DNA of 64,000 bases from Pseudonocardia sp. MH-G8 (GCF_002262885.1 NZ_NKYF01000034.1:33858-97857); one strand, 5' to 3'. Shown: positions 1 to 9,864, numbered from the stretch's first letter. The notes: generated from the letters alone by a model not told the origin. Numbers and translations: made by a program.

Positions 1-351
1 GGGCAGCGCGAGCAGCACCGCCAGCAGCGGCGCGGCGAGGGCGCGGCGGCGGGTCGACGCGGGTGGGCGCAGCCAGGTCGCGGCGGCGAGACCCAGCCCG
101 AACAGGGCAACCCCGATCCAGCACAGCACCCGCAGTGGTAACGGGTCCGGAAACGGGCGCCACCAGCCGTTCGCGACCCACCCGACCGCGGCGGCCCCGA
201 GCGCGGCGGCGGCGACGGCGATCGGGACGGCCCGCCGCCACCAGTCGCGGCCGCGACGGACGAGCAGCACCGTGGCCGCGGCCAGCCCGGCGATGGTGAT
301 CACCAGCGGGATCGGCCCGGCGAGCACCGAGGCGTCCAGCAACCGGTTCAC
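1..351 (-). CDS. N-terminal part of a membrane-anchored esterase-like protein (runs off the left edge)
   Basis: An open minus-strand frame runs from a GTG at 351 through the window edge, giving 117 codons. The GTG overlaps the TGA of the upstream lysyltransferase-like gene as GTGA, a translational-coupling arrangement. The visible part starts VNRLLDASVLAGPIPLVITI and has about three hydrophobic segments separated by Arg/Trp-rich loops, as in the membrane N-terminus of actinobacterial putative esterases that often follow this kind of lysyltransferase. The catalytic domain would lie outside the window, so the esterase call rests on N-terminal style and neighbourhood only. Confidence 0.55.
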   Translation of the reverse strand, partial: MNRLLDASVLAGPIPLVITIAGLAAATVLLVRRGRDWWRRAVPIAVAAAALGAAAVGWVANGWWRPFPDPLPLRVLCWIGVALFGLGLAAATWLRPPASTRRRALAAPLLAVLLALP

Positions 352-3134
352 CGGCCGCCGCCCGGGGCCGGCGACCGCGTCCTGGTCCTGGCGTTCTGAC
401 CGCCGGGTTCCCGGCCGTTGTCGTGAACCGAACCGGGGTTGAGATCGCGCGGCTGCTCGCGCTCGGGCGCGGGGGAGCTGATGGGGCCGCCTCGGCTGTG
501 CTGGCGGGCATCGGCCCGGTCCGAACGGGCCCGGTGGGGTGGGAGGCTGCGGTGGAGCTGCCGCAGCCGGCGCAGCAGCGCGAGCGCGCGGACGGGGCCC
601 AAATCGGGCAGGTAGGCGCGGCCGACCGCGGTGGCGATCGCGGGCAGCGCGGCCGGGTCCGGGTAGGCCAGGTACAGCGGCCGGTACTCGGGCTGGAACT
701 TCGCCTTGAACGCCAGCAGCGAACCGAACCCGTACACCGGCTCCAGAACCCGCCCGAGCCGGTCGAGCACCCGCTGCAGCAGCTCCGATCGCTCCGATGG
801 CTCGTCCCGACCGAGCCGGGCCAGCGGTGCGGCGGACAGGCTCAGGTACGCCGCGCCCTCCTCCTGCAACCGGAGTGCGGCGGAGGCGATGAGGAACTCC
901 ATGACCGGGCCGAAGCCGCGGTCGCGGCGGCGCATGAAATCCAGGGTCCATCCCACGACGGCGCCGTCGCCGCCGTACACCGGCAGCCAGCTGGTGATCC
1001 CGTGCACGGTGCGATCGGCGTCGACCGCGATCAAGCAGCGCACGGCGGGATCGGCCAGCTCGTCGAGCCCACCGAGGGTGAACCCCATCTCGGGCAGGCC
1101 CTTGTCGGCGACCCAGTCCTCGGAGATGGCCCGGATCTGGTCGGTGAGCACCAGCGGCGCCCGCGAGTAGGTGATCCATTCGGCGGTGATGCCGGCCTTG
1201 CCGGCCTTGTTCAGCGCGGTGCGCACGTCCTGCCACTTGCGGCCGGTGAATGCCAGCTCGGGCAGCGGCACCATGGTCTCCTCGGCCACCTGCACCGCGC
1301 TCCACCCCAGGTCCTGAGCATGCGCCCGCGTGTCGTCGCCGACGCTGTACAGGCACGGGGTCCAGCCGTGCTCGGCGCAGAACCGGGCGAAGCCCGCCAC
1401 CGCGCGGCCGCGGGCGGCCGGGGCGCCGAACGGTTCCCCGGTGCTCAGCGCCACCGGTCCGATCACCCGGAACGCGATCGCGGCCCGGCCGCCGGGGTCG
1501 AGCCAGTAGCTGTTGCCCGGCCACATGCCCAGATACGACAGCGACGACCCGCCGTGGCGTTGCAGCAGCGTGCGGGCACGCTCAGCGTTGTCGGGCACCC
1601 GAGGGTCGGCGCGCAGCACCCGCACCGTGGCCGTGACCGCGACGGCCCAGAACAGCACCCCGGTCCACTCGTAGAGCACCGTCGCGGCCCAGCCGACCGG
1701 CAGGAACCCGATCTCGAGCTGCCCGAGGTAGCCCGGGGGTAGGAACCGGGTGGGCAGGTCGGCCAGCAGCTCCGGCCATCCCGGTGCCGGGGCGAACTCG
1801 CCACGGGCCAGGACGCCGCCCCCCAGGTACACCACCGACGCGGTGAGCAACGCCATCCCCACGGTGGCTGCCCAACGGTGGATCAGCCCAGTGGGCGCGG
1901 GGACCACGAACCGGCGCCGGGTCAGCGCCAACAGCGCCACGACCAGCAGCGGCTGCACCACCGCGGCCACCAACGCCACCGGGAAGGCGGCGCCGCCCCC
2001 GTCCCCGAACGCCACGAGTCGCTCGGCCGGGACCGCCGACGTGAACACCGCCAGCGTGCCGGCCACCGCCGCGAACAGCAGGTTCAGCCCTACCGCGCCC
2101 CACCAGGCGAACCGCCGGCCGCGGCGCAATCCCTCGGCCAGCACCAACAGCAACACCACCGGCAGCACCGTCAACACCGCCGGTCCCAGCCCGCCGAGGC
2201 GCAGCCGCGCTTGCAGATCCGCGCAGTCCTCGACGACCGCGGGCGTGGCGCACACCGCCTGCAACACGTCCGGCTCCGGCGGTGGTGTCAGCACCAGGAA
2301 CCGCAGCGCCCACAATGGCCCGGTCGCGGTGCCCGACATCGCCGCCACGACCGGGCCCACCGCCGAGGCCGCCACCACCAACGCCACCAGCACCCGGGTC
2401 TCGCGCCCGGTCACCGCCAGCCTCGGGCCGCCCCGGCGGCGTCCCCGGCTCGTCCCGGCCAGGAACAGACCGATCACGGCGGGCAGGGCGAGCCCGGCCA
2501 GCCCGCCGCTCAGGCGCAGCACATCCTGCAGCGTCCCGGAGTACAGAACCCCCATCACCAGTGCCGCCAGCACCAGCACGCGCGCCCGGCGCCGCCACAA
2601 CGCACCCCAACACCGACTGGCGGCCAACACCGCGCCGACGGCGGCGGGTATCGGTCCCACCGCCACGTCGGTGGCCAGTTGCTGCGACCACCCGTCACCC
2701 GCAGCCGCCCCGGCCCTGACCAACCCGGCCGCCACGACCGCGGCGACCAGGTGCGTCGACACCAGCAGCACGCTGGTACGCCGTGCGCCGATCCGCGCCT
2801 CAACCGGGGCCACCAGAACGAGCAACACCACGCTGCTCGCCAGGTAGCTGACCAGATTGGCGCACCACAGCCCACCGGTCAGCAGCGTCCACCATCGGCC
2901 TGCGCCGAGGCTCGACACACCGACCCCGACCACGGCCTGCAGCTGCGGCGACGGGCCGTGCAGCAGGCTGCCGGTGACCGCGCCACACAGCCACAGCACC
3001 ACGATCAGGCCCAGCGTCATCGGAGCCTGGCGCATCACCGCCACCACCCGGGCGACGGTCGGTCGGACACGCGGCGCACCGGGTCCCGGGACATCAGGGC
3101 GTGGCGGGCCGGTCGCCGGGCAAGGCCTGCCCAT
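348..3134 (-). CDS. Phosphatidylglycerol lysyltransferase-like membrane protein (MprF/LysX type, DUF2156)
   Basis: 928 aa. The N-terminal half is a multi-pass membrane region with a rhomboid-like stretch in the first 250 residues and further membrane segments to about residue 530. The last third is a soluble DUF2156-type domain with the typical GRKWQDVRTALNKAGK, DFMRRRDRGFGPVMEFLIA and AFKAKFQPEYRPLYLAYPDP stretches. The family transfers lysine (or alanine) from aminoacyl-tRNA to phosphatidylglycerol, reducing negative surface charge and sensitivity to cationic peptides. The long ATG start at 3134 has no clear ribosome-binding site; Met34 (codon at 3035) is an alternative. It is coupled by GTGA to the esterase-like gene. 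Whether lysine is the real amino acid cannot be read from the sequence. Confidence 0.8.
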   Translation of the reverse strand: MGRPCPATGPPRPDVPGPGAPRVRPTVARVVAVMRQAPMTLGLIVVLWLCGAVTGSLLHGPSPQLQAVVGVGVSSLGAGRWWTLLTGGLWCANLVSYLASSVVLLVLVAPVEARIGARRTSVLLVSTHLVAAVVAAGLVRAGAAAGDGWSQQLATDVAVGPIPAAVGAVLAASRCWGALWRRRARVLVLAALVMGVLYSGTLQDVLRLSGGLAGLALPAVIGLFLAGTSRGRRRGGPRLAVTGRETRVLVALVVAASAVGPVVAAMSGTATGPLWALRFLVLTPPPEPDVLQAVCATPAVVEDCADLQARLRLGGLGPAVLTVLPVVLLLVLAEGLRRGRRFAWWGAVGLNLLFAAVAGTLAVFTSAVPAERLVAFGDGGGAAFPVALVAAVVQPLLVVALLALTRRRFVVPAPTGLIHRWAATVGMALLTASVVYLGGGVLARGEFAPAPGWPELLADLPTRFLPPGYLGQLEIGFLPVGWAATVLYEWTGVLFWAVAVTATVRVLRADPRVPDNAERARTLLQRHGGSSLSYLGMWPGNSYWLDPGGRAAIAFRVIGPVALSTGEPFGAPAARGRAVAGFARFCAEHGWTPCLYSVGDDTRAHAQDLGWSAVQVAEETMVPLPELAFTGRKWQDVRTALNKAGKAGITAEWITYSRAPLVLTDQIRAISEDWVADKGLPEMGFTLGGLDELADPAVRCLIAVDADRTVHGITSWLPVYGGDGAVVGWTLDFMRRRDRGFGPVMEFLIASAALRLQEEGAAYLSLSAAPLARLGRDEPSERSELLQRVLDRLGRVLEPVYGFGSLLAFKAKFQPEYRPLYLAYPDPAALPAIATAVGRAYLPDLGPVRALALLRRLRQLHRSLPPHRARSDRADARQHSRGGPISSPAPEREQPRDLNPGSVHDNGREPGGQNARTRTRSPAPGGGR

Positions 3135-3423
3135 CAGCTAGGGCCGATCGCGGTTGGGATCCCCGGCTGCCCAGCGGCCGCTACCACCGGGGGAGCGCAT
3201 CGCCGCCGTGCCGTGTCGGCATCGAAGACGGTATGCACGAGCGCGATCTCCTCACAGCAGGCCATGCGACCACCCGCCCGCCAGCTGAGCGGCGCCGAGT
3301 GCATCCCGCGGAGGTGGAGTACGCCCGCTCAGGATGCGACCGCCGGCCACTGGCCGGCGCCCGGCGGTGCGCTTGGACGGGCGCCTGGTCGCTCCGAGGG
3401 CGTTCACCGCGGTGACCCACACG

Positions 3424-4695
3424 CTACCGAGGTCCTTCGACCGCGGGTGCCGAGCCACCCGACGGGCAGGGCTGTGTGATGTCGCCGGGCGACTCACCGT
3501 CCACGGGATTCGCTGTCGTGGCCACATTGCCGCAGAAGGAGCCGTGACTGGCGTCGGTTCCGATGCGCACGGGCGCGCCCGCCGATCCGGTCAGGTTGTT
3601 GTTCTCGACGGCGTTGCCGCTGTTGTCGTACTTGCCCGGGTCATCGCTCTGAATCTTCACGTTCCACCCGGCGCTGCCGGAGATCACGTTGCCCCGCACA
3701 ACGTTGTTGAAACCGCGCAGCTCGACGTTGCTGCCCTTGTTGTCCAACGGCTCAGCGTTGTTCGAACAGTCGTTGTTCTCGAACACGTTGTCGTGCGCGT
3801 TCTCCTTGACGTCGAAGCACTCGGAGCCGAAGGTGCGGATGACGTTGCCCGTTACGACGTTGGTCGAGCTACCGTCGTTGCCGCGCATGGGCTGCTTGTC
3901 CGACTTCGGGCTGGTCCCGATGTAGACACCCTCGCCGTTGTGGTAGCGGAACGGAGCCTTCCCCTTCGGGTCCTTGGCGAACATCCCGCAGTACTGGATC
4001 ACCGAGTCGGCGATCGTGTTGCCGTGCGCGTTGTTGCGCAGCCGCACACATTCCGAGCCGGCCCCGCTGAGGAACATGTTCCTGATCGTGACGCCGGTGA
4101 TGTCAGTGGCGGAGTCGCCGGCCCCGATGTAGATCAGCTTGCTGTCCACCACCCTCGGCTGCACGCCGTCTTTGAACCCGGCGATCGCGGTGAGGTCGGT
4201 GGGCAGCGCGGTGCCGGACAGTTGTTGCTGCCCGTCCACCGTGAACCCCTCGAGGGTGTAGTAACTGTGGTCGATGCTGACGATGCGGCCCTGTCCGCGC
4301 AGCACCGCCTGGTAGCGCCCGGACGGATCCGTGCCCTGTTCCGGGCCCCGGATCGTGATCGGGGCGTCGGGGGAGCCCTCGCGCACCGTTGTGACCTGCT
4401 CGCGGTACTCGCCGGGTGCGAGGTTGATGACGGTGCCCGGTGTTGCGCGCTCCAGCGCGGCCTGGATCGTTTGCAGCGGCGCGGCCTGGGACCCGTCGCC
4501 GCTGTCGTTGCCCGTCGGGCCCACGTAGAGCTGCTGCAGGGCAGCCGGCGCGCGCGGCATCGGGGATGGCGCGGGGCCTGATCCGCCCGTCGTCGCGAGG
4601 ATGAAGTAGGCGAGAAGGGCTGCAGCCGCGCCGATCCCGATCGCGGCGATCGTGACCGTCCGGCTGCGCGTGGTCGTCGATGACGCGTGTCTCAT
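3424..4695 (-). CDS. Secreted right-handed parallel beta-helix protein
   Basis: 423 aa from an ATG at 4695 preceded by GGAAGG; the frame is open further upstream but that start is better. Residues about 10-33 form a signal anchor, followed by LYVGPTGNDSGDGSQAAPLQTIQAAL, the classic entry into DUF1565/pectate-lyase-like beta-helices. Many Asn-rich turns follow (NVVTGNVIRTFGSECFDVKENAHDN and similar, about one per 22-25 residues), as expected for helix rungs with asparagine ladders. Likely an extracellular polysaccharide-binding or -cleaving protein. It lies 61 nt downstream of the flippase and is probably co-transcribed, which suggests a role in surface polysaccharide; the substrate is unknown. 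Confidence 0.72.
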   Translation of the reverse strand: MRHASSTTTRSRTVTIAAIGIGAAAALLAYFILATTGGSGPAPSPMPRAPAALQQLYVGPTGNDSGDGSQAAPLQTIQAALERATPGTVINLAPGEYREQVTTVREGSPDAPITIRGPEQGTDPSGRYQAVLRGQGRIVSIDHSYYTLEGFTVDGQQQLSGTALPTDLTAIAGFKDGVQPRVVDSKLIYIGAGDSATDITGVTIRNMFLSGAGSECVRLRNNAHGNTIADSVIQYCGMFAKDPKGKAPFRYHNGEGVYIGTSPKSDKQPMRGNDGSSTNVVTGNVIRTFGSECFDVKENAHDNVFENNDCSNNAEPLDNKGSNVELRGFNNVVRGNVISGSAGWNVKIQSDDPGKYDNSGNAVENNNLTGSAGAPVRIGTDASHGSFCGNVATTANPVDGESPGDITQPCPSGGSAPAVEGPR

Positions 4696-4756
4696 CAGAC
4701 CTTCCAATCCTGTGGGTAGCGGCCGTCGGGGGCGACGGGGAGCCTCGCCGTGTTGA

Positions 4757-6088
4757 TCAAGGCTTCTGGGCGGCGGGCTCTGCCGGGAACGGCAGACGAC
4801 GGCGGGCCCGCACCAGTAGCACACCGGCCGCCGCGACGCTCTGCGCCCCGAGCCAGGACACGCCGGTGCCGACGACGCACAACACCGGCATGAGGAACCA
4901 GCTCCCCGCGATGACTGCCGTCGTGATCGAGGCGGGCAGCCCGAACAGGACGCGCCCGTTGCGGCGCACGCGGGCGGCCCACACGGTCGACCAGGTGATG
5001 ACGTTCGGAATGGCCGACAGGGCGAGCAGCACCAGCAGCAGGGTGCCCTCGTCGGCGTAGAGCGGGCCGAACAGCGACAGCAGTGGGTATGCCAGCACCG
5101 CGATCCCGAGCACGGCCGGGACGAGCAGCACCATCGCCTTGCTGATCATGCTGCGGCGGGCCGCTTCGAGCTTGTCGGGTTCGGCGGCGACGTGGGCGAC
5201 CAAGGACTGCCCCATCCCGTTGACAACCAGGTAGAGGGCGTAGGCGATCTGCCAGACCACCCCGTACACGGCCGCCGCCTCCGGGCCGAGCCGAGCCAGC
5301 ACGAGCAGCGGGAGCCCGAACACCGCAGCCAGCAGGAACACGGTGCCGGCGTAGTCGGCCCGGACGAACGACGCGACGTCGGGAACGGTGACCGGCCTCG
5401 GGTCGGGGTCTGCCGGCCTCCGATGCGGGAGGACCCGCGCCAGGTAGATCGTGACGATCAAGACGATCACCGCGGTCGCGACCATCCAGGAGACCGCGAT
5501 CCCGCTCGTCGTCCCGAGCGCAGCGGCCCCCGCCAGGAAGAGGATCTTGAGGACGGAGAACACGAGGTTCTCCACCGGCACGACCGCAGCGCGCTTCAGC
5601 GCGGGCAGGACGTAGTCCTGCAGCACGAACATCGTCCAGATTGGCGTGCTCACGGCGAAGAACGCGAGCAGCGCGGACCCGCCGAACCAGGCGTGCAGCC
5701 CCGGCGCCCACCACGCGGCGCCCAGGGCGAACACCGCACCCGCCGTGGCCGCGGCGGCGACGGCGACCGCGTAGCACGCCGCCACGAGCCTCCTGGCGCG
5801 CCCGCCCGCGACGGGGACGAAGCGCAGCAGTGCATTACCCAGGTTGAGCTGCGCGGCCGCGCCCAGCAGCGACAGCGCCGACAGGACCGTGCTGTTCACG
5901 CCGACCGTGGCCGGGTCGTACAGCCGCGCGGCCAAGATCCAGAACAGCAGTCCGAAACCGGAGGTGAGGCCCGAACTGAGCACAAGCGCCAAACCGTCGC
6001 GGTGTTGCGGCGTCCGCCAGCTGCGCAGGAACCCGGACCGCGGCGACCTGCTGGGGGGAGAGGCGGGGTGACCCTGCGAGGCGGACAT
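4757..6088 (-). CDS. Oligosaccharide/polysaccharide flippase (MOP superfamily, Wzx-like)
   Basis: 443 aa, hydrophobic throughout with about 12-14 predicted membrane segments and a charged N-terminal tail of about 30 residues. The segment GLTSGFGLLFWILAARLYDPATVGVNST is typical of polysaccharide-biosynthesis membrane proteins that move lipid-linked glycans across the membrane. No glycosyltransferase is next to it inside the window; the only partner is the downstream beta-helix protein. The ATG at 6088 is the first start in the frame. The family call is firm, the glycan is not known. Confidence 0.75.
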   Translation of the reverse strand: MSASQGHPASPPSRSPRSGFLRSWRTPQHRDGLALVLSSGLTSGFGLLFWILAARLYDPATVGVNSTVLSALSLLGAAAQLNLGNALLRFVPVAGGRARRLVAACYAVAVAAAATAGAVFALGAAWWAPGLHAWFGGSALLAFFAVSTPIWTMFVLQDYVLPALKRAAVVPVENLVFSVLKILFLAGAAALGTTSGIAVSWMVATAVIVLIVTIYLARVLPHRRPADPDPRPVTVPDVASFVRADYAGTVFLLAAVFGLPLLVLARLGPEAAAVYGVVWQIAYALYLVVNGMGQSLVAHVAAEPDKLEAARRSMISKAMVLLVPAVLGIAVLAYPLLSLFGPLYADEGTLLLVLLALSAIPNVITWSTVWAARVRRNGRVLFGLPASITTAVIAGSWFLMPVLCVVGTGVSWLGAQSVAAAGVLLVRARRRLPFPAEPAAQKP

Positions 6089-6418
6089 GCGGTCCTTCCG
6101 GTCATCGGTTCACCCGGCGCGCCACTCGCCCCGAGAGCGTGGCCCACCGTGCAGGCCCGCCGCTGAAGAGGCGCTGAGAGCGGGGCAGGACGCTGAAGCG
6201 ACGCTGAGAAGCCGACCTCATGCCCGCCCACGGCGCGTTGGCCACGCTGTGTGAGTCAGGGCTGGGACGGCTGCGGACACCGTCGCCATGCTCGGCTCAC
6301 GGGCATCGCATCGCAGCCTGTCACCGGTGTCGGCGGCGCCTGAAAACTGACCCCTTTGCGGCGGGTGAAAGTTGACCCCCTCCACCAGATCGTTCTCAAG
6401 ATCAGGAGGGTGCTGAGC

Positions 6419-7666
6419 GTGGAGGATTGGGCGGAGATCCGCCGGTTGCACCGGTCGGAGGGGTTGCCGATCAAGGCGATCACCCGGGTGATGGGGTGTT
6501 CGCGCAACACGGTGCGTGCAGCGCTGGCCAGCGATGGGCCACCGAAGTATGAGCGGGCCCCGGCGGGGTCGATCGTGGATGCGGTGGAGCCGCGGATCCG
6601 GGAGCTGCTTGCGGCGTATCCGACGATGCCCGCGACGGTGATCGCGGAGCGGATCGGGGGACCCGGTCGATCCGGGTGTTACGTGACCGGGTGGCCGAGT
6701 TGCGGCCGGTGTATCTGCCGCCGGACCCGGCCTCGCGCACCAGCTATGTGGCCGGGGAGATCGCGCAGTGCGACCTGTGGTTCCCGCCGATCACCATGCC
6801 GGTCGGGTTCGGACAGACCCGCAAGCCGACCCAGCTACCGGTGCTGACCATGGTGACCGGCTATGCCCGGTGGCTTTCGGCGGTGCTGATCCCCCTCCAG
6901 GAAGGCGGAAGACCTGTTCGCCGGCTGGTGGCAGCTGCTAGAGCGCCTGGGCGCGGTGCCGCGGGTGCTGGTCTGGGACGGCGAGGGCGCGATCGGGCGG
7001 TGGCGCGGCGGGCGCAGCGAACTCACCGGCGAGTGTCAGGCGTTCCGCGGAACGCTCGGTGCGAAGGTGCTGATCTGCCGGCCGGCCGACCCGGAGGCCA
7101 AAGGTCTGATCGAACGCGCGCACGACTACCTGGAACGCTCGTTCCTGCCCGGCCGCATCTTCGGCTCGCCGGCGGAGTTCAACACCCAGCTCGGCGACTG
7201 GTTGGCGGTAGTGAACACCCGGACCCGCCGGGCGTTGGGCTGCGCCCCCAACGATCGGATCACCGCCGACCGCCAGGCGATGCTCACGTTGCCACCAGTC
7301 GCGCCGGCGACCGGGTGGCGGGCCTCGACCCGGCTGGCCCGCGATCACTACATCCGGCTGGGCTCCAACGACTACTCGGTGCACCCGAGCGTGATCGGGC
7401 GCCGCATCGAGATCATCGCCGACCTGGCCCGGGTCCGCGCCGTCTGCGAGGGCAGGCTCGTCGCCGACCACGAGCGGATCTGGGCGGCTCACCAGACGAT
7501 CTCCGACCCGGAGCACGTCGCAGCCGCGAAGGTGTTGCGCCGCCACCGGATCGGCATGTTGCGGCCCGCCCCGGAGCCGGAGGTCGAACAGCGGTGCCTG
7601 GCCGACTACGACACGGCGCTGGGTGTCACCAGCGCCGACCAGTCCGATGAGGGTGGGGTGGCGTAA
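6419..7666 (+). pseudogene. istA: IS21-family transposase istA, disrupted by two compensating indels
   Basis: The GTG at 6419 has AGGAGG nine bases upstream. The first part encodes the helix-turn-helix region (VEDWAEIRRLHRSEGLPIK). At about 6658 one base is missing (GGGGGACC where ATC GGG TGG ACC is expected), moving the DDE domain (RVLRDRVAELRPVYLPPD onward) to another frame. At about 6893 one extra C in ATCCCCCTCC restores the original frame, which then continues intact to 7666. Read across both sites the protein is a full-length IstA of about 415 residues with the usual GLIERAHDYLERSF segment. It ends in a TAATG overlap with the following frame. Both indels would have to be wrong for the gene to be active. 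Confidence 0.85.
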
Positions 7667-8452
7667 TGGCTCCCGCGAAGACCACCGCGACCACCGCGGC
7701 CGGGAGGGATCTGGCCGCCGAGGTGGCCTACCTGACCCGGGTGTTGAAGGCCCCCACCCTGCGCGAGTCGGTGACCCGGCTGGCCGAGCGGGCCCGCGCC
7801 GAGGGCTGGACCCACGAGGAGTTCCTGGTTGCCTGCCTGCAACGGGAGGCCTCGGCGCGGGAGTCCCACGGCGGGGAGGGCCGGATCCGGGCCGCGAGGT
7901 TCCCGGCCCGCAAGAGCCTGGAGGAGTTCGACTTCGACCACGCCCGGGGCCTCAAACGCGACACCATCGACCAGATCGTGCGCGACGGCGTTCGGCGGAT
8001 GCTGGCCGAGGCCCTGCAGGCCGAGGTCGAGGCCTACATCGCCCAGTTCAGCGCCGAACGCGACGAGAACGGCCGGCGACTGGTGGTGCGCAACGGCTCC
8101 CACCAGCCACGCGAGGTCCTCACCAGCGCTGGCGCGGTCGGGGTGACCGCACCACGGGTCAACGACCGCCGCGTCGACCCCGACACCGGCGAACGGCGGC
8201 GGTTCTCCTCGGCGATCCTGCCACCCTGGTGCCGCAAGACCCCGAAGGTCACCGAGGTGCTGCCGCTGCTCTACCTGCACGGCCTGTCCTCGGGCGACTT
8301 CGTGCCCGCCCTCGGGCAGTTCCTCGGGTCCACGGCCGGGCTGTCCGCGCCGGTGATCACGAAGCTGACCGAGACCTGAGAGGCCGAGCAACGCAGTTTC
8401 GCCGCCCGCGACCTGTCCGGGGTGGACTACGTCTACCTGTGGGCCGACGGGA
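7666..8452 (+). pseudogene. Chimeric transposase: istB N-terminus fused to IS256-family transposase, with a nonsense codon
   Basis: The frame opens with ATG at 7666. Residues 1 to about 100 match the IstB N-terminus (AEVAYLTRVLKAPTLRESV; FPARKSLEEFDFDHARGLKRDTI). From about 7963 the frame switches, without a shift, to an IS256-type transposase (QIVRDGVRRMLAEALQAEV; RLVVRNGSHQPREVLT; SSAILPPWCRKTPKVTEVLP). It stops at a TGA at 8377-8379 where IS256 proteins have Trp (TETW); beyond it the same frame continues FAARDLSGVDYVYLWADGI until similarity ends near 8452. The IstB ATPase motifs and most IS256 catalytic residues are missing, so the product cannot transpose. Confidence 0.8.
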
Positions 8453-8544
8453 TCGTGCGCCACGAGGCGCTGCATGACCGGGTGGGGGTGAGAGACCTCC
8501 ACCGCCGGGCTGTCGTGGCAGCCGGGTGAAGCTGAGGCGAGGCC

Positions 8545-9060
8545 GGGAGCCGGCTGCCGCTCGTGGTCGGCGCCATCATCACGTTCGTCGCCGCGGTCGG
8601 ATTCGACGTGCTGGCGGGTGAACACCCGACGCACACCCTCGGGCTTGCGCTGGTGGCCCTGGCGGTGGCCAGCATGCGCGTGCGGTAAAGTGGTCGGCGC
8701 GATGGTCTCCTTTCGGTCGTGTCGGGTGCCGTGGTGGCCCAGCCCGCTCTGCATGCAACGGCGAAGCTCGACCTGACGGCAACACACCACACGTCAGGCG
8801 GCCTCCCGCACGTGGTCGTAGCCGACGGTCCGGGTACCGGGATGCAGCTCGCGGTGTCGTCGGCCGTCGTCGTTGCTGTCGCGATGAGTGGGCGCATCGC
8901 CCGGCTGCTGCTGACCGCGCTGCGCCGGCCGGTGCAGCTGCTGGTCTCCCGACCAGCGCGACCCGTCCCCGTCCGTGCTACGGCTCGCCTGTGCGCCCGC
9001 CGTTGCGGGTCGATGTTGCGCTGGTGCGGCTGGAGCATCCAGGCGGCGAGACGTGGGGTG
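8545..9060 (+). pseudogene. Third, degenerate copy of the 195-aa membrane protein MP-195
   Basis: The segment is clearly homologous to the intact genes at 50876 and 61802: GSRLPLVVGA, FDVLAGEHPTHT and ALVALAVA in the first part, then in another frame SGAVVAQPALHATAKLDLTA, THHTSGG, SGRIARLLLTALRRP and GSMLRWCGWSIQAARRG. The 5' end is missing, the first frame ends in TAA after MRVR near 8688, and the second half needs a frame change around 8690-8720. It begins just after the IS256 fragment, so the truncation was probably caused by that element. Confidence 0.75.
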
Positions 9061-9159
9061 TCCACGGAAACGTCGATCCGCCATTCTGTCCCATGGCGAC
9101 GGCCGCAGCTGGAGGTGGCCGAGCCGGACTGCGCCCGGCACCTGGGGATCCGTGGTGTT

Positions 9160-9455
9160 CGCGGCGGAAATGGATCTGCTCGACGTGCGTCAACCCGACG
9201 AATGGCACGCCGGGCACGTCGGACGCGCGCTGGGTCACTTGCGCCGACCTCCCGGATCGGGTCGACGAGGTGCTCGCCGAGCGACCGGTCGCCGTCACCT
9301 GCGGCAGCGGGTACCGCTCCTCCGTCGCGGCCAGCCTGCTCGCCCATCGCGGTCAACACGACGTCGTGAACGTCACCGGCGGTATGACTGCCCGGAGCAA
9401 CGTGGGCTATCCGGTCGAGCACCGGCGGGCCGGGGTGCACGGGCCGGCAGGTTGA
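9160..9455 (+). pseudogene. Rhodanese-domain remnant, frameshifted
   Basis: Two frames together encode a rhodanese domain: MDLLDVRQPDEWHAGHVGRAL in one and, after a shift at about 9230, ADLPDRVDEVLAERPVAVTC in the other. The second part holds an active-site loop CGSGYRS and the usual NVTGGMTA ending, where family members have Trp next and this copy has Arg. The start resembles the C-terminal rhodanese part of metallo-beta-lactamase/rhodanese fusions; no beta-lactamase-fold part is present. The gene lacks a start and is broken, so it is a remnant. Confidence 0.65.
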
Positions 9456-9468
9456 CGATGAACAGCGG

Positions 9469-9864
9469 TCAAGCGGGGTGTACTCGTGCGGCGCGCCGCA
9501 GGGCGTACACCGCGAGCCGCACGACCAGCGCGTCGAGTAGGAAGGCGATGAACGGCCACGGGTTGTTCCAGGTCGGAAGAACGTCGCCGAATCCGGGCAC
9601 ACCTGCCACCATCGGTACGAGGAAGCTGGCCACACCTAGTGAACCGGTCACCGCAGCTGCCAGCAGTGTCCCTGGCCGCTTGGCGATCACCAGCGCCACG
9701 ACGCCGACGGCGGCCGCCGCGGCGAGCACGGCCGAGACCGTTGCACCCACGATCCCCGCGCGGGAGGCGTCGAGCGCGACCCACAGGTGCGCGGCACCGG
9801 CAGCAGACCACACCGCGGCCGCCGCTTCACGGCTGCCGTGTGAGAACTGGGCGTCCTTGGGCAC
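9469..9864 (-). CDS. Small four-helix membrane protein of unknown function
   Basis: 131 aa from a GTG at 9864 with AGGAG a few bases upstream. It has four hydrophobic segments (starting around residues 16, 38, 65 and 103), a soluble Trp/Pro-containing loop (DVLPTWNNPWPF) and a short basic C-terminus. No motif was recognised. It lies just downstream of the L,D-transpeptidase on the same strand, 16 nt from its stop, so the two may be co-transcribed. Confidence 0.55.
   Translation of the reverse strand: MPKDAQFSHGSREAAAAVWSAAGAAHLWVALDASRAGIVGATVSAVLAAAAAVGVVALVIAKRPGTLLAAAVTGSLGVASFLVPMVAGVPGFGDVLPTWNNPWPFIAFLLDALVVRLAVYALRRAARVHPA

Larger units (their letters stand above)
6328..8452 (+). mobile_element. 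Mosaic insertion sequence: IS21-family left end and istA, istB 5' end joined to an IS256-family transposase fragment
   Basis: The left end begins near TGTCGGCGG at 6328 and carries two related motifs, TGAAAACTGACCCC (from 6341) and TGAAAGTTGACCCC (from 6365), the kind of repeated transposase-binding sites found at IS21 ends. Inside are an istA gene with two indels and a reading frame whose first ~100 codons are istB and whose remainder is an IS256 transposase. No matching right end was found; IS256 similarity stops near 8452 and a broken MP-195 gene begins about 90 nt later. This is a dead, recombined element. Confidence 0.75.

Noticed and set aside
423..1742. Long plus-strand frame of 439 codons
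   Set aside because: It is antisense to the lysyltransferase-like gene, which has clear domains; composition is Arg/Gln/Gly-rich as expected from high-GC shadow frames.
1878..3479. 533-codon plus-strand frame
   Set aside because: His/Gln/Arg-rich antisense shadow of the same minus-strand gene; no family-like features.
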